Source: Pseudonocardia lacus (GTDB taxonomy: Bacteria; Actinomycetota; Actinomycetes; Mycobacteriales; Pseudonocardiaceae). From it: a DNA stretch of 32,319 bases. The translations under genes were made by a program, and so were the position numbers. The notes beneath the pieces are model-generated. The model saw nothing but the letters and a program-made list of their open reading frames with translations. It was not told where the DNA came from and made no database searches. This document shows, piece by piece, positions 15,495 to 23,240 of this stretch. Each line of letters opens with the position of its first letter. Position 1 is the stretch's first letter. Location of the stretch: assembly GCF_018531445.1 (NCBI RefSeq), contig NZ_JAHDTH010000083.1:1-32319 (forward strand), written 5' to 3'.

Positions 15495-17570
15495 ATGGAG
15501 TCCGCCGACGCCCCCGCGGGCACCCGGCCGGCGCCGCCCTCGCTCGGCGCGCCCACCGCGCACCGCGTGCGCAGCGTCCTGGCCATCCCCGCCTTCCGCA
15601 GGCTCTGGCTGGTGACCTCGGTCGCCGGCACGTGCGACTGGCTCAGCCTGCTCGCGCTGTCCGCGCTGGCCACCCAGCTCACCGAGGGCCACCAGGCGCA
15701 GAGCTTCGCGCTCGGCGGCGTGGTGGCCACCAAGCTGCTGCCCGCGCTCGTGCTCGGCCCGCTGGCCGGGGCGCTGGCCGACAAGCTCGACCGGCGCCAC
15801 GTCATGGTCGTGTGCGACGTGCTGCGCTTCGGCCTGTTCGTGTCCATCCCGCTGGTCGGGTCGCTGTGGTGGCTGTTCCTGGCCACCTTCCTGATCGAGA
15901 TCTGCGCGCTGTTCTGGATCCCGTCCAAGGACGCCTCGGTGCCCAACCTGCTGCGCAGGCCCGACCAGATCGAGACGGCCAACCAGCTGGCCCTGGTGAT
16001 GACCTACGGCGTCGCCGTGGTCACCGCGTCCGGGCTGTTCACGCTGGTGTCCAGCGCCGGGCGGTGGTTCGGCGGCGACAGCGGCGCGATGCCCACCGTG
16101 ATGCTGACGCTGGTGCTCAGCGGCGTCGCCTACCTGGTCACCGCGCTGACGGTGTGGTTCGGCATCCGGGAGATCTCCGGGCGGGGCGCGGGCGGGGAAC
16201 GCCCACCCACCCCCGGCGTCGTCGCCATGATCCGCGACGGGGCCGCGTTCGTGGTGCGCACGCCGCTCATCCGCGGCCTGGTCGTCGGGATCATCGGCGC
16301 GTTCGCGGCCGGTGGCACGGTGGTCGGCTCGGCCACCCTCTACGCGGCCAGCCTCGGCGGGGGCAACGCCGCCTACGGCATCCTGTTCGCCTCGGTGTTC
16401 GTCGGGCTCGGGATCGGCATGGGCCTGGCCCCGCGGATGGCCCGGCGCGTCCCGCACAACCGGCTCTTCGGGGCCGCGATCGTGGCCGCCGGCCTGGCCC
16501 TGGTGCTGGTGGCGCTGGCGCCGCACCTGTTCGTGGCGATCGGGGCGGTGATGCTGGTCGGCGGATTCGCCGGCATCGCCTTCCTCACCGGCCTGACGAT
16601 CATCGGCTCGCAGGTCGCCGACGAGATCCGCGGCCGCATCGTGGCGTTCGTGCAGTCGATCGTGCGGCTCACCCTGCTCGGCTCGATGGCGCTGGTGCCG
16701 CTGCTGGTCGGGCTGGTCGCCGCGCGCACCGTCGACGTGCTGGGCGTCGCGCTCGTCATCGACGGCACGCGGGTGGTGATGCTGGCCGGCGGGGTGGTCG
16801 CGGCCTGCGTCGGCATCCTGGCCTACCGCCAGATGGACGACCGCAGCACCGAGCCCATGCTGCCCGACCTGCTCGCCGCCGTGCGCCGCGGTGAGCCGCG
16901 CTCCGGCCCCGGCGTCCTGGTGGCGGTGGAGGGCGGCCCGGCCGAGGAGACCACCGAGCAGGCGGCCCGGCTCGCGGCGAACCTGCGCGCGGCCGGCTAC
17001 ACAGTCGTCGTGCCGGACGGCAGCGACCGCGACCGGCAGCGCTGGGCCGCGGCCACCCGGGAGGCGGCGCTGTCGGGCCTGCGGGCCAAGATGCTCGCGG
17101 CGGCGGCGGTCCGCGCGGACGAGGTCGAGCGGGTCATCCGCCCGGCGCTGGAGGGAGGGGCGGTCGTGGTGGTCGACCGGTTCCTGGCCAGCCCGCTGGT
17201 CGAGTTCGGCGTCGTCGCCGACCGCGCCCGGTCCGAGCTCGAACCGGCCGAACTCGACAGCCTCGCCCTGTGGGCCACCAACCGCCTCCGGCCCGACATC
17301 TCGGTCCTGCTCGACCGCCCCCCGAGCGGCGCCACGCCCCCTCCCGGCGGCGTCGTCGGCGAGGAGCACCTCCGCGTGCGCAGGCTGCTCACCCGGATGG
17401 CCGCCGCCGAGCCCGCCCGCTACCTGGTCGTCGACACCGACGGCGGACCCGACGAGGTCGCGGACCGGGTGTGGGAGGTCCTGCGCCCGGTGCTGCCCGC
17501 CCCCGCCGCCGCCCCCGGCCGGCAGGTGCCGCCCGCCGAGCAGCCGACCGACCGGGTCGTCGCGCCGTGA
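15495..17570 (+). CDS. MFS transporter fused to a degenerate thymidylate-kinase domain
   Basis: A 691-residue fusion. Residues about 25-455 form a 12-helix MFS transporter (LADKLDRRHVMVVCDVLRF is the helix 2/3 loop). Residues about 475-670 match dTMP kinase, including RPALEGGAVVVVDRF with the DRF motif at 561-563 and LRPDISVLLDRP. The P-loop is lost: where active kinases have EGGDGAGKST, this has EGGPAEETTE (479-488), without the phosphate-binding Lys. Such MFS-Tmk fusions occur in actinobacteria beside holB. This domain is therefore probably not a kinase and may be regulatory. The start ATG follows GGAGG by nine bases. It overlaps holB by four bases (GTGA). Confidence 0.88.
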   Translation: MESADAPAGTRPAPPSLGAPTAHRVRSVLAIPAFRRLWLVTSVAGTCDWLSLLALSALATQLTEGHQAQSFALGGVVATKLLPALVLGPLAGALADKLDRRHVMVVCDVLRFGLFVSIPLVGSLWWLFLATFLIEICALFWIPSKDASVPNLLRRPDQIETANQLALVMTYGVAVVTASGLFTLVSSAGRWFGGDSGAMPTVMLTLVLSGVAYLVTALTVWFGIREISGRGAGGERPPTPGVVAMIRDGAAFVVRTPLIRGLVVGIIGAFAAGGTVVGSATLYAASLGGGNAAYGILFASVFVGLGIGMGLAPRMARRVPHNRLFGAAIVAAGLALVLVALAPHLFVAIGAVMLVGGFAGIAFLTGLTIIGSQVADEIRGRIVAFVQSIVRLTLLGSMALVPLLVGLVAARTVDVLGVALVIDGTRVVMLAGGVVAACVGILAYRQMDDRSTEPMLPDLLAAVRRGEPRSGPGVLVAVEGGPAEETTEQAARLAANLRAAGYTVVVPDGSDRDRQRWAAATREAALSGLRAKMLAAAAVRADEVERVIRPALEGGAVVVVDRFLASPLVEFGVVADRARSELEPAELDSLALWATNRLRPDISVLLDRPPSGATPPPGGVVGEEHLRVRRLLTRMAAAEPARYLVVDTDGGPDEVADRVWEVLRPVLPAPAAAPGRQVPPAEQPTDRVVAP

Positions 17571-18718
17571 GCGCCTGGGACGAGGTCGTCGGCCAGCCCG
17601 AGGCCGTCGAGGAGCTGAGCCGGGCCGCGGCCGAGCCCACCGCGATGACCCACGCCTGGCTGTTCACCGGCCCGCCCGGCTCCGGCCGCTCGGTGGCCGC
17701 GCGCGCCTTCGCCGCCGCGCTGCAGTGCCCCGACAACGGCTGCGGCCACTGCGCCACCTGCCACACCGTGCTCAGCGGCACCCACCCCGACGTGCGCGAA
17801 GTCGTGCCGGAAGGGCTGTCGATCAGCGTCTCGGAGATGCGCGCGCTGGTGCAACTCGCCGCCCGCCGCCCGGCCACCGCACCGCACCAGATCCTCGTCA
17901 TCACCGACGCCGACCGGCTCACCGAGGGCGCGGCCAACGCGCTGCTCAAGGCGGTGGAGGAGCCCCCGGCGCGGACGGTCTTCCTGCTGTGCGCGCCGTC
18001 GGACCACCCCGATGACGTGCCCATCACCATTCGCTCCCGGTGCCGCGTGGTGCCGCTGCGCACGCCGTCGGCCGAGGCCGTCGCCGGCGTCCTGACCGAG
18101 CGCGACGGCGTCCCGCCCGACATGGCGGCCTGGGCCGCGTCGGTGTCCGGCGGGCACGTCGGCCGGGCCCGCCACCTCGCCCGCGACCCGGAGGTCCGCA
18201 AGCACCGCGAGGCCGTGCTGGCGATGCCGATGCGGATGCGCGGGCTGGGCGAGGCGTTCTCATTCGCCGGCGACCTGGTCCGCACGGCGAAGGCCGAGGC
18301 CACCGCGCTCAGCGAGACCCGCGACGTCACCGAGCGCGAGGAGATGGCCGTCGCCATGGGCGCCGGCGGCGTCGGCAAGGGCGTGGCCGCCGCGGCCCGC
18401 GGCGCCCGGGCCGCCGAGCGCGAGCTGGAGCGGCGCCAGAAGTCCCGCAACACCCGAACCCAGCGCGACGCGATCGACCGCGCCCTCGTCGACCTGGCCG
18501 GCTTCTTCCGCGACGCGCTCGTCGTCGGCAGCGGCGCCGACGTCGCGCTGACCAACCCCGACCGCGAGGCCGACGTGCGCCGCGCCGCGACGGAGTGGCC
18601 CCCCGAGTCGGTGCTGCGCAGGCTGGAGGCCGTGCTGGCCTGCCGCACCGCGCTCGACCAGAACGTCAAGCCGGAGATCGCCGTCGAGGCGATGATGACG
18701 GTGCTGCAGCGCGGCTGA
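17567..18718 (+). CDS. holB: DNA polymerase III clamp-loader subunit delta-prime
   Basis: A 383-residue AAA+ protein. It begins SAWDEVVGQPEAVEEL and has a Walker A-like loop GPPGSGRSVA in which Arg replaces Lys, as expected for delta-prime, which does not hydrolyse ATP. A four-Cys zinc module follows (CPDNGCGHCATC). Next come LVITDADRLTEGAANALLKAVEEPP and TIRSRCRVVPL, which carries the SRC motif. The central and C-terminal helical collar domain completes the family length for actinobacteria. It acts in loading the sliding clamp at the replication fork. The GTG start overlaps the MFS-Tmk stop. It ends three bases before the convergent methyltransferase stop, with no room for a terminator. Confidence 0.93.
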   Translation: MSAWDEVVGQPEAVEELSRAAAEPTAMTHAWLFTGPPGSGRSVAARAFAAALQCPDNGCGHCATCHTVLSGTHPDVREVVPEGLSISVSEMRALVQLAARRPATAPHQILVITDADRLTEGAANALLKAVEEPPARTVFLLCAPSDHPDDVPITIRSRCRVVPLRTPSAEAVAGVLTERDGVPPDMAAWAASVSGGHVGRARHLARDPEVRKHREAVLAMPMRMRGLGEAFSFAGDLVRTAKAEATALSETRDVTEREEMAVAMGAGGVGKGVAAAARGARAAERELERRQKSRNTRTQRDAIDRALVDLAGFFRDALVVGSGADVALTNPDREADVRRAATEWPPESVLRRLEAVLACRTALDQNVKPEIAVEAMMTVLQRG

Positions 18719-18721
18719 GCC

Positions 18722-19435
18722 TCAGGGCTTCCGGAAGAAGATCATCGGGTTGTCCCCGGCCCCGCGCACCGGCGCCAGCCCCAACTCCTCGCGCAGCGCG
18801 GTCAGCTCGTCGTAGACCGCCCGCGCCCGCGCCCGTGACGGCGTGAAGTACGGCGTGTCGCGCTCGGCCAGCCACCCCAGCACCACCTTGCCCTCGTGGA
18901 AGGGCAGCGGGAACCGGAAGTGGAAGACGTCGTGCACGCTGGTCGGGATGCCGTCCGGGACCCGGGGGAACAGCTCGGCGAGGTACCAACGGGCGAACCG
19001 GGCGCTGTGCGCGGCGTCGACGAACAGGTAGCCGGTGTCGGCGGGGATCTGGTCGAGGTTCTGCCGGATGTCGCCCCGGACGAACGTCCACCGCCCCTCG
19101 GCCAGGTCGCGCGGCACGTTGCGCAGCGCGTTGTCGACGATGTCGAAGCTGTACAGGTGCCCGGACCCGGTGTCGCGCAGCGCGCTGAGCAGCCACGACG
19201 TCGACCAGCCGTGCAGCGTGCCGATCTCGACGACGGCCGCGGGCCGGGTGGCCCGCAGCAGCAGGTAGGTGATCTCGGCTTCGAGGTCGTCGAGCTGCGG
19301 GGTCATCGTCCCGCGGCCGGCCTCGGCGAACTCGCGCTGCGTCTTGCCCACGGCGGCGAGGTCGTCGGCGTACTCGCGGTAGAGGTCGCGGACGTACGCC
19401 AGGTCGATGGGCGAAGCCGGGGCGGGGGCGTCCAT
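18722..19435 (-). CDS. Class I SAM-dependent methyltransferase
   Basis: A 237-residue protein with the SAM-binding motif I VVEIGTLHGWSTSWLLSAL (about residues 67-85), motif II YSFDIVD, and VRGDIRQNL. The segment LFVDAAHSARFARWY, followed by VHDVFHF, resembles Methyltransf_24-type enzymes, some of which modify sugars or secondary metabolites. The substrate is unknown. Start ATG at 19435; no strong ribosome site is seen. It is convergent with holB and followed upstream by a small membrane-protein gene on the same strand. Confidence 0.85.
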   Translation of the reverse strand: MDAPAPASPIDLAYVRDLYREYADDLAAVGKTQREFAEAGRGTMTPQLDDLEAEITYLLLRATRPAAVVEIGTLHGWSTSWLLSALRDTGSGHLYSFDIVDNALRNVPRDLAEGRWTFVRGDIRQNLDQIPADTGYLFVDAAHSARFARWYLAELFPRVPDGIPTSVHDVFHFRFPLPFHEGKVVLGWLAERDTPYFTPSRARARAVYDELTALREELGLAPVRGAGDNPMIFFRKP

Positions 19436-19478
19436 GCGCGCCGACTGTAGCCCCCACCGGCCACGACGACCCGCGGAC

Positions 19479-19685
19479 TCACGGGACGACCGCGGCCGGC
19501 CACTCGGTGAACTGCGGGCTGACCGGCGGCCACACCCACGCCATCACCAACTGCCCGACCCCGACCGCGGCGAGCGCGCCGAGCACGCGGCGCCCGGTGC
19601 GGCGCGGCACCGACGTCAGCGCGACCAGAGTGAACAGCAGGTAGCCGGTCACCGGGCTGAACCGCAGCCCGATCCACACCGCCAC
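19479..19685 (-). CDS. Small two-helix membrane protein
   Basis: A possible 68-residue protein with two hydrophobic segments (GYLLFTLVALTSV and VLGALAAVGVGQLVMAWVW) joined by a basic loop PRRTGRR. It starts at GTG 19685 after GAGGGG. It lies 43 bases upstream of the methyltransferase on the same strand. No family is recognised. It could be the remaining end of a longer membrane protein, since the region towards the tRNA looks eroded. Confidence 0.45.
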   Translation of the reverse strand: MAVWIGLRFSPVTGYLLFTLVALTSVPRRTGRRVLGALAAVGVGQLVMAWVWPPVSPQFTEWPAAVVP

Positions 19686-19837
19686 CCCTCGTCGACGAGC
19701 ACCTCGCCGAGCCCATGATCGCTCCTGACCCGCATGCAGAACACTCGCTCGGAGGTCCCCGGGTGTCGCGGTGAACCGGGCAAGTCCCCACGAGCGGGTG
19801 ACGGGACCGGGTGCGCGGGGGGTGCGGGGCGGGTCGC

Positions 19838-19843
19838 TACACT
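19838..19843 (+). promoter_or_regulatory. Candidate -10 element of the tRNA-Thr gene
   Basis: TACACT lies 13 bases before the mature tRNA 5' end. No clear -35 was found at the normal distance. Confidence 0.4.
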
Positions 19844-19856
19844 GTCCACTGCAACT

Positions 19857-19933
19857 GCCGCCTTAGCTCAGTCGGTTAGAGCGACGCACTCGTAATGCGT
19901 AGGTCTGGGGTTCGACTCCCCAAGGCGGCTCCA
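19857..19933 (+). tRNA. tRNA-Thr (anticodon CGT)
   Basis: A full 77-base cloverleaf with encoded CCA. Acceptor arm GCCGCCT pairs with AGGCGGC; the D arm contains GCTCAGTCGGTTAGAGC; the anticodon stem ACGCA/TGCGT encloses CTCGTAA, giving anticodon CGT for the codon ACG; the T arm is CTGGGGTTCGACTCCCCAA. The 3' end probably served as an integration site, because an integrase remnant begins about 110 bases downstream. Confidence 0.97.
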
Positions 19934-19942
19934 CTGTTTTCC

Positions 19943-19972
19943 CTGTTCAGCGCCCTATGGGGTGCTGAACAG
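19943..19972 (+). terminator. Strong stem-loop after tRNA-Thr, probable terminator
   Basis: CTGTTCAGCGCCC (19943-19955) pairs with GGGTGCTGAACAG (19960-19972), 13 pairs including one G-T, around the four-base loop TATG. TCTCATTT follows. It starts 10 bases after the tRNA CCA. Confidence 0.65.
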
Positions 19973-19993
19973 TCTCATTTCAGCGGTCCGCGC

Positions 19994-20013
19994 TGGCATC
20001 ATTTCTGGCATCA
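19994..20013 (+). repeat. Direct repeat of TGGCATCA
   Basis: TGGCATCA at 19994-20001 and again at 20006-20013 (12-base period), between the tRNA terminator and the integrase remnant. Short direct repeats here could be integrase arm-binding sites. Confidence 0.45.
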
Positions 20014-20044
20014 CGGCGTCCGGTAGCCCTACCGTTGCCGCATG

Positions 20045-20240
20045 TCACGGGGTCCATCGAGACTCTGCGCACCGGCTTCCGCGCCCGCGTCTACGCCGGC
20101 TTTGACCCCGTGACCCGCAAGCGGACCTACCTCCGCGGCGAGACCCGCCGCTACCGCCGCGACGCCGAACTCGACGCCGAGCGCCTGGTCGCCCACGTCG
20201 AGGCCGGCCGTCGACCGGATTTCGTTGCGCAGGATCGCTG
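20045..20240 (+). pseudogene. Tyrosine integrase, N-terminal (arm-binding) fragment
   Basis: The frame from 20045 reads VTGSIETLRTGFRARVYAG, then DPVTRKRTYLRG and DAELDAERLVAHVEAG. This is the AP2-like arm-type DNA-binding domain that begins actinobacterial site-specific integrases. It has no ATG in frame; the nearby ATG at 20042 is out of frame, so the normal start may be mutated. After about position 20220 the similarity stops. Neither the core-binding nor the catalytic domain follows. Orientation and closeness to the 3' end of tRNA-Thr fit an integrative element that used this tRNA as its attachment site. Confidence 0.65.
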
Positions 20241-20824
20241 GATGATCGAATCTGGCTGGCCTGGTGGTGGATCATCGGCGCCTCTTCGGCCGACCGGTGT
20301 CGTGCGGTGCGTGAGGCTCGTCGTTCAGCGGGAGGTGTCCAGTTGACCGGCTCGACCGCGTTGTCGAGGAACTCCGACGTGGTGGGCATCGGCCGGACGA
20401 ACGGCGAGTCGGCCGGGGCCAGCGGGATTGGTGAGGGCCCTGCGTAGCTGAGCGCTGATGGCCGGAGTGCGTGTCGAAGTCGAGCATGCCGTCGAAGGGC
20501 TCGGGCTTTTGGTGTCCAGTCCCTGAAGAGGACCGGTGCCAGGTGACGGTGGTGCAGGATCACGGTCCCGGCTCGTCGGTTCTGCCCGAACCAATGCTGC
20601 GGAGAGGACCGTGGTGGTGCAGGACGTCTACCAGGCCGCGCCCGGCGTCGGCTACCAGCGGATGGTGGCCGCCGGCGTGCGGCGCTAGTGATCGACTTTC
20701 CGCTAACGGTCGAGTTGTGCGAATCGAGATCGCCCGCCGCGAGTCCACCCAGGTCACCACCTTCGCCGGTCTCTGACCGCCTCGGTCCTGAACCTCCGGC
20801 CGAGCCCCGAGCTCGGCGACGGGG
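20241..20824. other. Degenerate stretch with no recognisable intact gene
   Basis: About 580 bases between the integrase fragment and the sigma-factor operon. Composition is less G/C-rich and codon bias is absent. Short protein-like scraps can be read, for example RTVVVQDVYQAAPGVGYQRM ending at a TAG near 20690 on the plus strand and PADSPFVRPMPTTSEFLDNA on the minus strand near 20400. I cannot assign either to a family. It is best read as decayed mobile-element cargo. Confidence 0.5.
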
Positions 20825-21961
20825 TCAGCGGACGGGGGGCCAGGCGGCCGGGTCGGTCGGGTCGTCGACCAGGGGCATGTCGCTGAAGGCCGCCACCGGG
20901 TCCGGGGCGAGGAGTATCCACGTGCAGTCATGGGCGCCCCACACGATCAGGCTGTTCTCGGAGTGCGGGCTGAGCCGGGCCGGACGGCCGTCGACTGTCG
21001 TGTTCGGGGTGCCTTCGCCGCCCGGGTCGGGAACGACCCGGCCGGGCTCCCACCGCACGTTCACATCCGCCATTCCGTCGGTGGGGTCGTCGGTGGAGTA
21101 GACCACCGAGACGCTCCACCGGGCCCCGGCGGTCGTGTCGATCCGGTCGTCGTCGACGAACTGCACCTCGGTCCCCGTGGGCGGCAGGCCGGCCAGGCTC
21201 CCGTTCAGCGCGAACGGGAGCCGCACCGGTTCGGCGACCGTCAGCGACACCGACTCCGCCACCCGGCGGACCACCGCCGCGGCCGCCTCCGGCGTCGGGC
21301 CGGCGCTGCCCGCGTAGGACACCTGCGCCCAGGCGTCCGGGGCGTACTGCCAGCGCAGCGCGGTGCAGGTCGGAACGAGGGGGTCGCTGAGGCACTCGGC
21401 GGTGCTGCCGCGGACCGGGTCGGTCGGGTGCCGGACCGCATCGCGGGGCACTCCGTAGGCGGCGGTCGAGAACTGGTCGACGGCGCGCCCGCGGCTGAGC
21501 ACGGTGATCGCCAGCCCGTGCTCGACATCGTCGTAGGCGCCGTCGGTGGCGACGTAGGACTGCTCGTGCACCCGCACGGTGGCCGTGGCGAGGTTGAGGC
21601 CGCCGGGGACCCAGCCGACCGCCAGGCTCCTGGTCAGCGGGTCGAACACGTCCGGTGCCTCGGCCCGGGCGCTGCCGTGGGCGACGAGCTCCGCGGGCGG
21701 GGGCCCGTCCGGCCGAGCGGCCGGAGCGACCGGCGCGGCCTGGTCCGGGGCCCCGACCGGCGGGTGGCTCGGCGGCCCGACCTGGACCACGGTCACCACC
21801 GCCACCGCCACCACGGCGGCCACCGTGCCCAGCACCTGGCGGCGGGCGCGGGCCCGCCGGCCCGCGGCGATGATCGTCGGCACGTCCGGGACGACGGCGG
21901 ATTCGGGGTAGTCGAGCGACGCCCGGAGCCGGGCGAGGTCGTCACGGGTGGTCGGGTTCAT
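20825..21961 (-). CDS. Membrane-anchored protein co-transcribed with the ECF sigma factor (putative anti-sigma or effector)
   Basis: A 378-residue protein. A cytoplasmic N-terminus of about 40 residues (DDLARLRASLDYPESAVVPD) precedes one transmembrane helix (VLGTVAAVVAVAVVTVVQV) and an exported domain of about 300 residues. That domain contains paired cysteines (AECLSDPLVPTC) and Trp-rich strands (ALRWQYAPDAWAQV). This layout, together with the ATGA overlap with the sigma gene upstream, is typical of regulators paired with SigE-family ECF factors. The short cytoplasmic segment could bind the sigma factor. It has no zinc-binding anti-sigma motif (HxxxCxxC). Function is inferred from context. 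Confidence 0.75.
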   Translation of the reverse strand: MNPTTRDDLARLRASLDYPESAVVPDVPTIIAAGRRARARRQVLGTVAAVVAVAVVTVVQVGPPSHPPVGAPDQAAPVAPAARPDGPPPAELVAHGSARAEAPDVFDPLTRSLAVGWVPGGLNLATATVRVHEQSYVATDGAYDDVEHGLAITVLSRGRAVDQFSTAAYGVPRDAVRHPTDPVRGSTAECLSDPLVPTCTALRWQYAPDAWAQVSYAGSAGPTPEAAAAVVRRVAESVSLTVAEPVRLPFALNGSLAGLPPTGTEVQFVDDDRIDTTAGARWSVSVVYSTDDPTDGMADVNVRWEPGRVVPDPGGEGTPNTTVDGRPARLSPHSENSLIVWGAHDCTWILLAPDPVAAFSDMPLVDDPTDPAAWPPVR

Positions 21962-22539
21962 GTCCGCACCTCGGTCCTGGGGTCGTCGGGGAGGTCGGCC
22001 AGCTCGGGCGAGAGCCGCAGCTTGGCCAGGGCCCGCGCGCACGTGCTCTTGACGGTGCCGGCGGGGATGCGCAGGGTCGCGGCGATCTCCGGGACGGTGA
22101 GGTCCTCGTAGAACCGCAGCACGATCACCGCCCGCTCGCGCCGGGTCAGCGGGGCCAGCGCGGCCAGCACCGCCTGGCGCCCCGCGACCCGACCGGCCGG
22201 ATCGACGACGGTCGAACGCACTTCGGGCGCGGCGACCGGGCGCTCCCACGACGACCGCCGCCGCCACCAGTCGGCGTGCGCGTTGACCAGGCCCGCCCGG
22301 ACGTAGCCGACCGGGTTGTCCTGGGCGATGCGGTTCCACCGCTGGTAGGCACGGACGAGGACGGTCTGCAGCATGTCCTCGGCCCGGCCGCGGTCGCCGG
22401 TGAGCAGCTCGGCGACCCGCAGCAGGCGCCGGTGGTTCGCGTGCACGAAGACGGTGAACTCCTCGTCCGTCGAAGGCGGGCAAGGCGACGTGCGCGAATG
22501 CTCGTCGAGCACTTCGTCGGGTATCGGCACCGGGATCAC
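21958..22539 (-). CDS. ECF RNA polymerase sigma factor, SigE family
   Basis: A 193-residue sigma-70 family protein. Region 2 runs FVHANHRRLLRVAELLTGD, GRAEDMLQTVLVRAYQRW and NPVGYVRAGLVNAHADWWRR. Region 4 contains LTRRERAVIVLRFYEDLTVPEIAATL followed by the helix-turn-helix PAGTVKSTCARALAKL. The GTG at 22539 is chosen over an upstream GTG at 22614 because a candidate ECF promoter lies between them (22572-22600). It is followed by the membrane protein gene with a four-base overlap. It sits inside a patch of broken mobile-element genes, so it may be a relatively recent arrival, although its codon use matches the genome. Confidence 0.9.
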   Translation of the reverse strand: MIPVPIPDEVLDEHSRTSPCPPSTDEEFTVFVHANHRRLLRVAELLTGDRGRAEDMLQTVLVRAYQRWNRIAQDNPVGYVRAGLVNAHADWWRRRSSWERPVAAPEVRSTVVDPAGRVAGRQAVLAALAPLTRRERAVIVLRFYEDLTVPEIAATLRIPAGTVKSTCARALAKLRLSPELADLPDDPRTEVRT

Positions 22540-22571
22540 CGCGGCCCGGCGGCGCTGAGGTCCATGTCCGC

Positions 22572-22600
22572 TAGACGCACCCACCGCCCCCGAACGTTCA
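22572..22600 (-). promoter_or_regulatory. Candidate ECF-type promoter of the sigma-factor operon
   Basis: On the minus strand TGAACG (22600-22595) and CGTCTA (22577-22572) are spaced by 17 bases. AAC in the -35 and CGTC in the -10 are hallmarks of ECF promoters. The -10 ends about 33 bases before the sigma start, so it suggests autoregulation. Confidence 0.55.
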
Positions 22601-22633
22601 CCCCTCGTGACCACCGGGAGGAGGGGGCAGAGC

Positions 22634-22879
22634 TCAGGCGGTGAAGTCGGCGGGGCGGTCGGCGTGACCGAGGAGCCACGCGACGGCCTGGGCGCCGCGT
22701 TCGGCGGCCTTGCCGTCGCCGAACGGGTTCGCCGTGTCGGGACGGCCCCAGTCGCCGCCCAGGACGCTCTTCGCCGACCCGACGGTCAGCTCCGGGTCGG
22801 TGCCGACCAGCTTCGCCCAGCCGGACCCGACGGCCTCCTTGCGCTCGGTGACCTCGCGCAGCACCAGCACCGGCCAGCC
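22634..22879 (-). pseudogene. wecB: UDP-N-acetylglucosamine 2-epimerase, C-terminal fragment
   Basis: The last ~80 residues of a WecB/MnaA-type epimerase: WPVLVLREVTERKEAVGSG, KLVGTDPEL and NPFGDGKAAERGAQAV are standard family landmarks. Everything upstream (the first ~280 residues, including the substrate-binding and catalytic residues) is missing. Similarity starts abruptly at 22879, where an integrase piece on the opposite strand begins within a few bases. The fragment has a normal TGA stop and good codon bias, so truncation is probably recent. It cannot make a working enzyme. Confidence 0.8.
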
Positions 22880-22887
22880 GGCGCACG

Positions 22888-23240
22888 TTGGCCAGCAATC
22901 GGCGGACGCTGAAGCCGGCGCTGGGGACTGGCAGCTGCGCAAGCTGCAGCACCGGGTGGACGTCCTCGACCGGCTCTACACGCACCTGCGCCGCTGCAAC
23001 ATCTGCGACTCCAGCCCGGCTGCAGCCGGCGGAGAGCCCCACATCTGCAAGCCGATGTCGCCGGGTGCGATTCGGCGGCTGAACGCGATCCTGTAGGCCG
23101 CGCTGAACTACGCCATCTCCTACGGGTGGATCGAGCGGAACCCCGCCGACCACGCCCACCCGCCCAAGTTGCCTCGTCGCCGCGCCCAGCCGCCCCAGCC
23201 GGAGCAGGTCGCCGAGCTCCTCAACGCTGCGGTGGATCAG
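22888..23240 (+). pseudogene. Tyrosine integrase, core-binding-domain fragment with frameshift and nonsense mutation
   Basis: This encodes the SAM-like core-binding domain of an integrase: RRTLKPALG, then after a frame change DWQLRKLQHRVDVLDRLYTH, MSPGAIRRLNAIL, and after a TAG AALNYAISYGWIERNPADHA. One base is missing in the G-run at 22923-22926, and TAG at 23094-23096 replaces a sense codon. The sequence ends at about 23240 against the stop of the next gene, before the catalytic Arg-His-Arg-Tyr domain. It could be the continuation of the N-terminal fragment at 20045, displaced by 2.65 kb with about 30 residues lost, or a second integrase. Confidence 0.8.

Noticed and set aside
17567..18718. 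Arg in place of Lys in the delta-prime P-loop as evidence of gene decay
   Set aside because: The delta-prime subunit does not hydrolyse ATP and commonly has a non-canonical P-loop, so this is normal for the family.
20045..20563. A 172-codon minus-strand open frame opposite the integrase fragment
   Set aside because: Arg/Ser-rich shadow with no motif. The plus strand carries recognisable integrase sequence over the shared part.
22540..22614. N-terminal extension of the ECF sigma factor to GTG 22614
   Set aside because: It would start upstream of the candidate promoter, lacks a ribosome site and adds sequence not typical of sigma factors.
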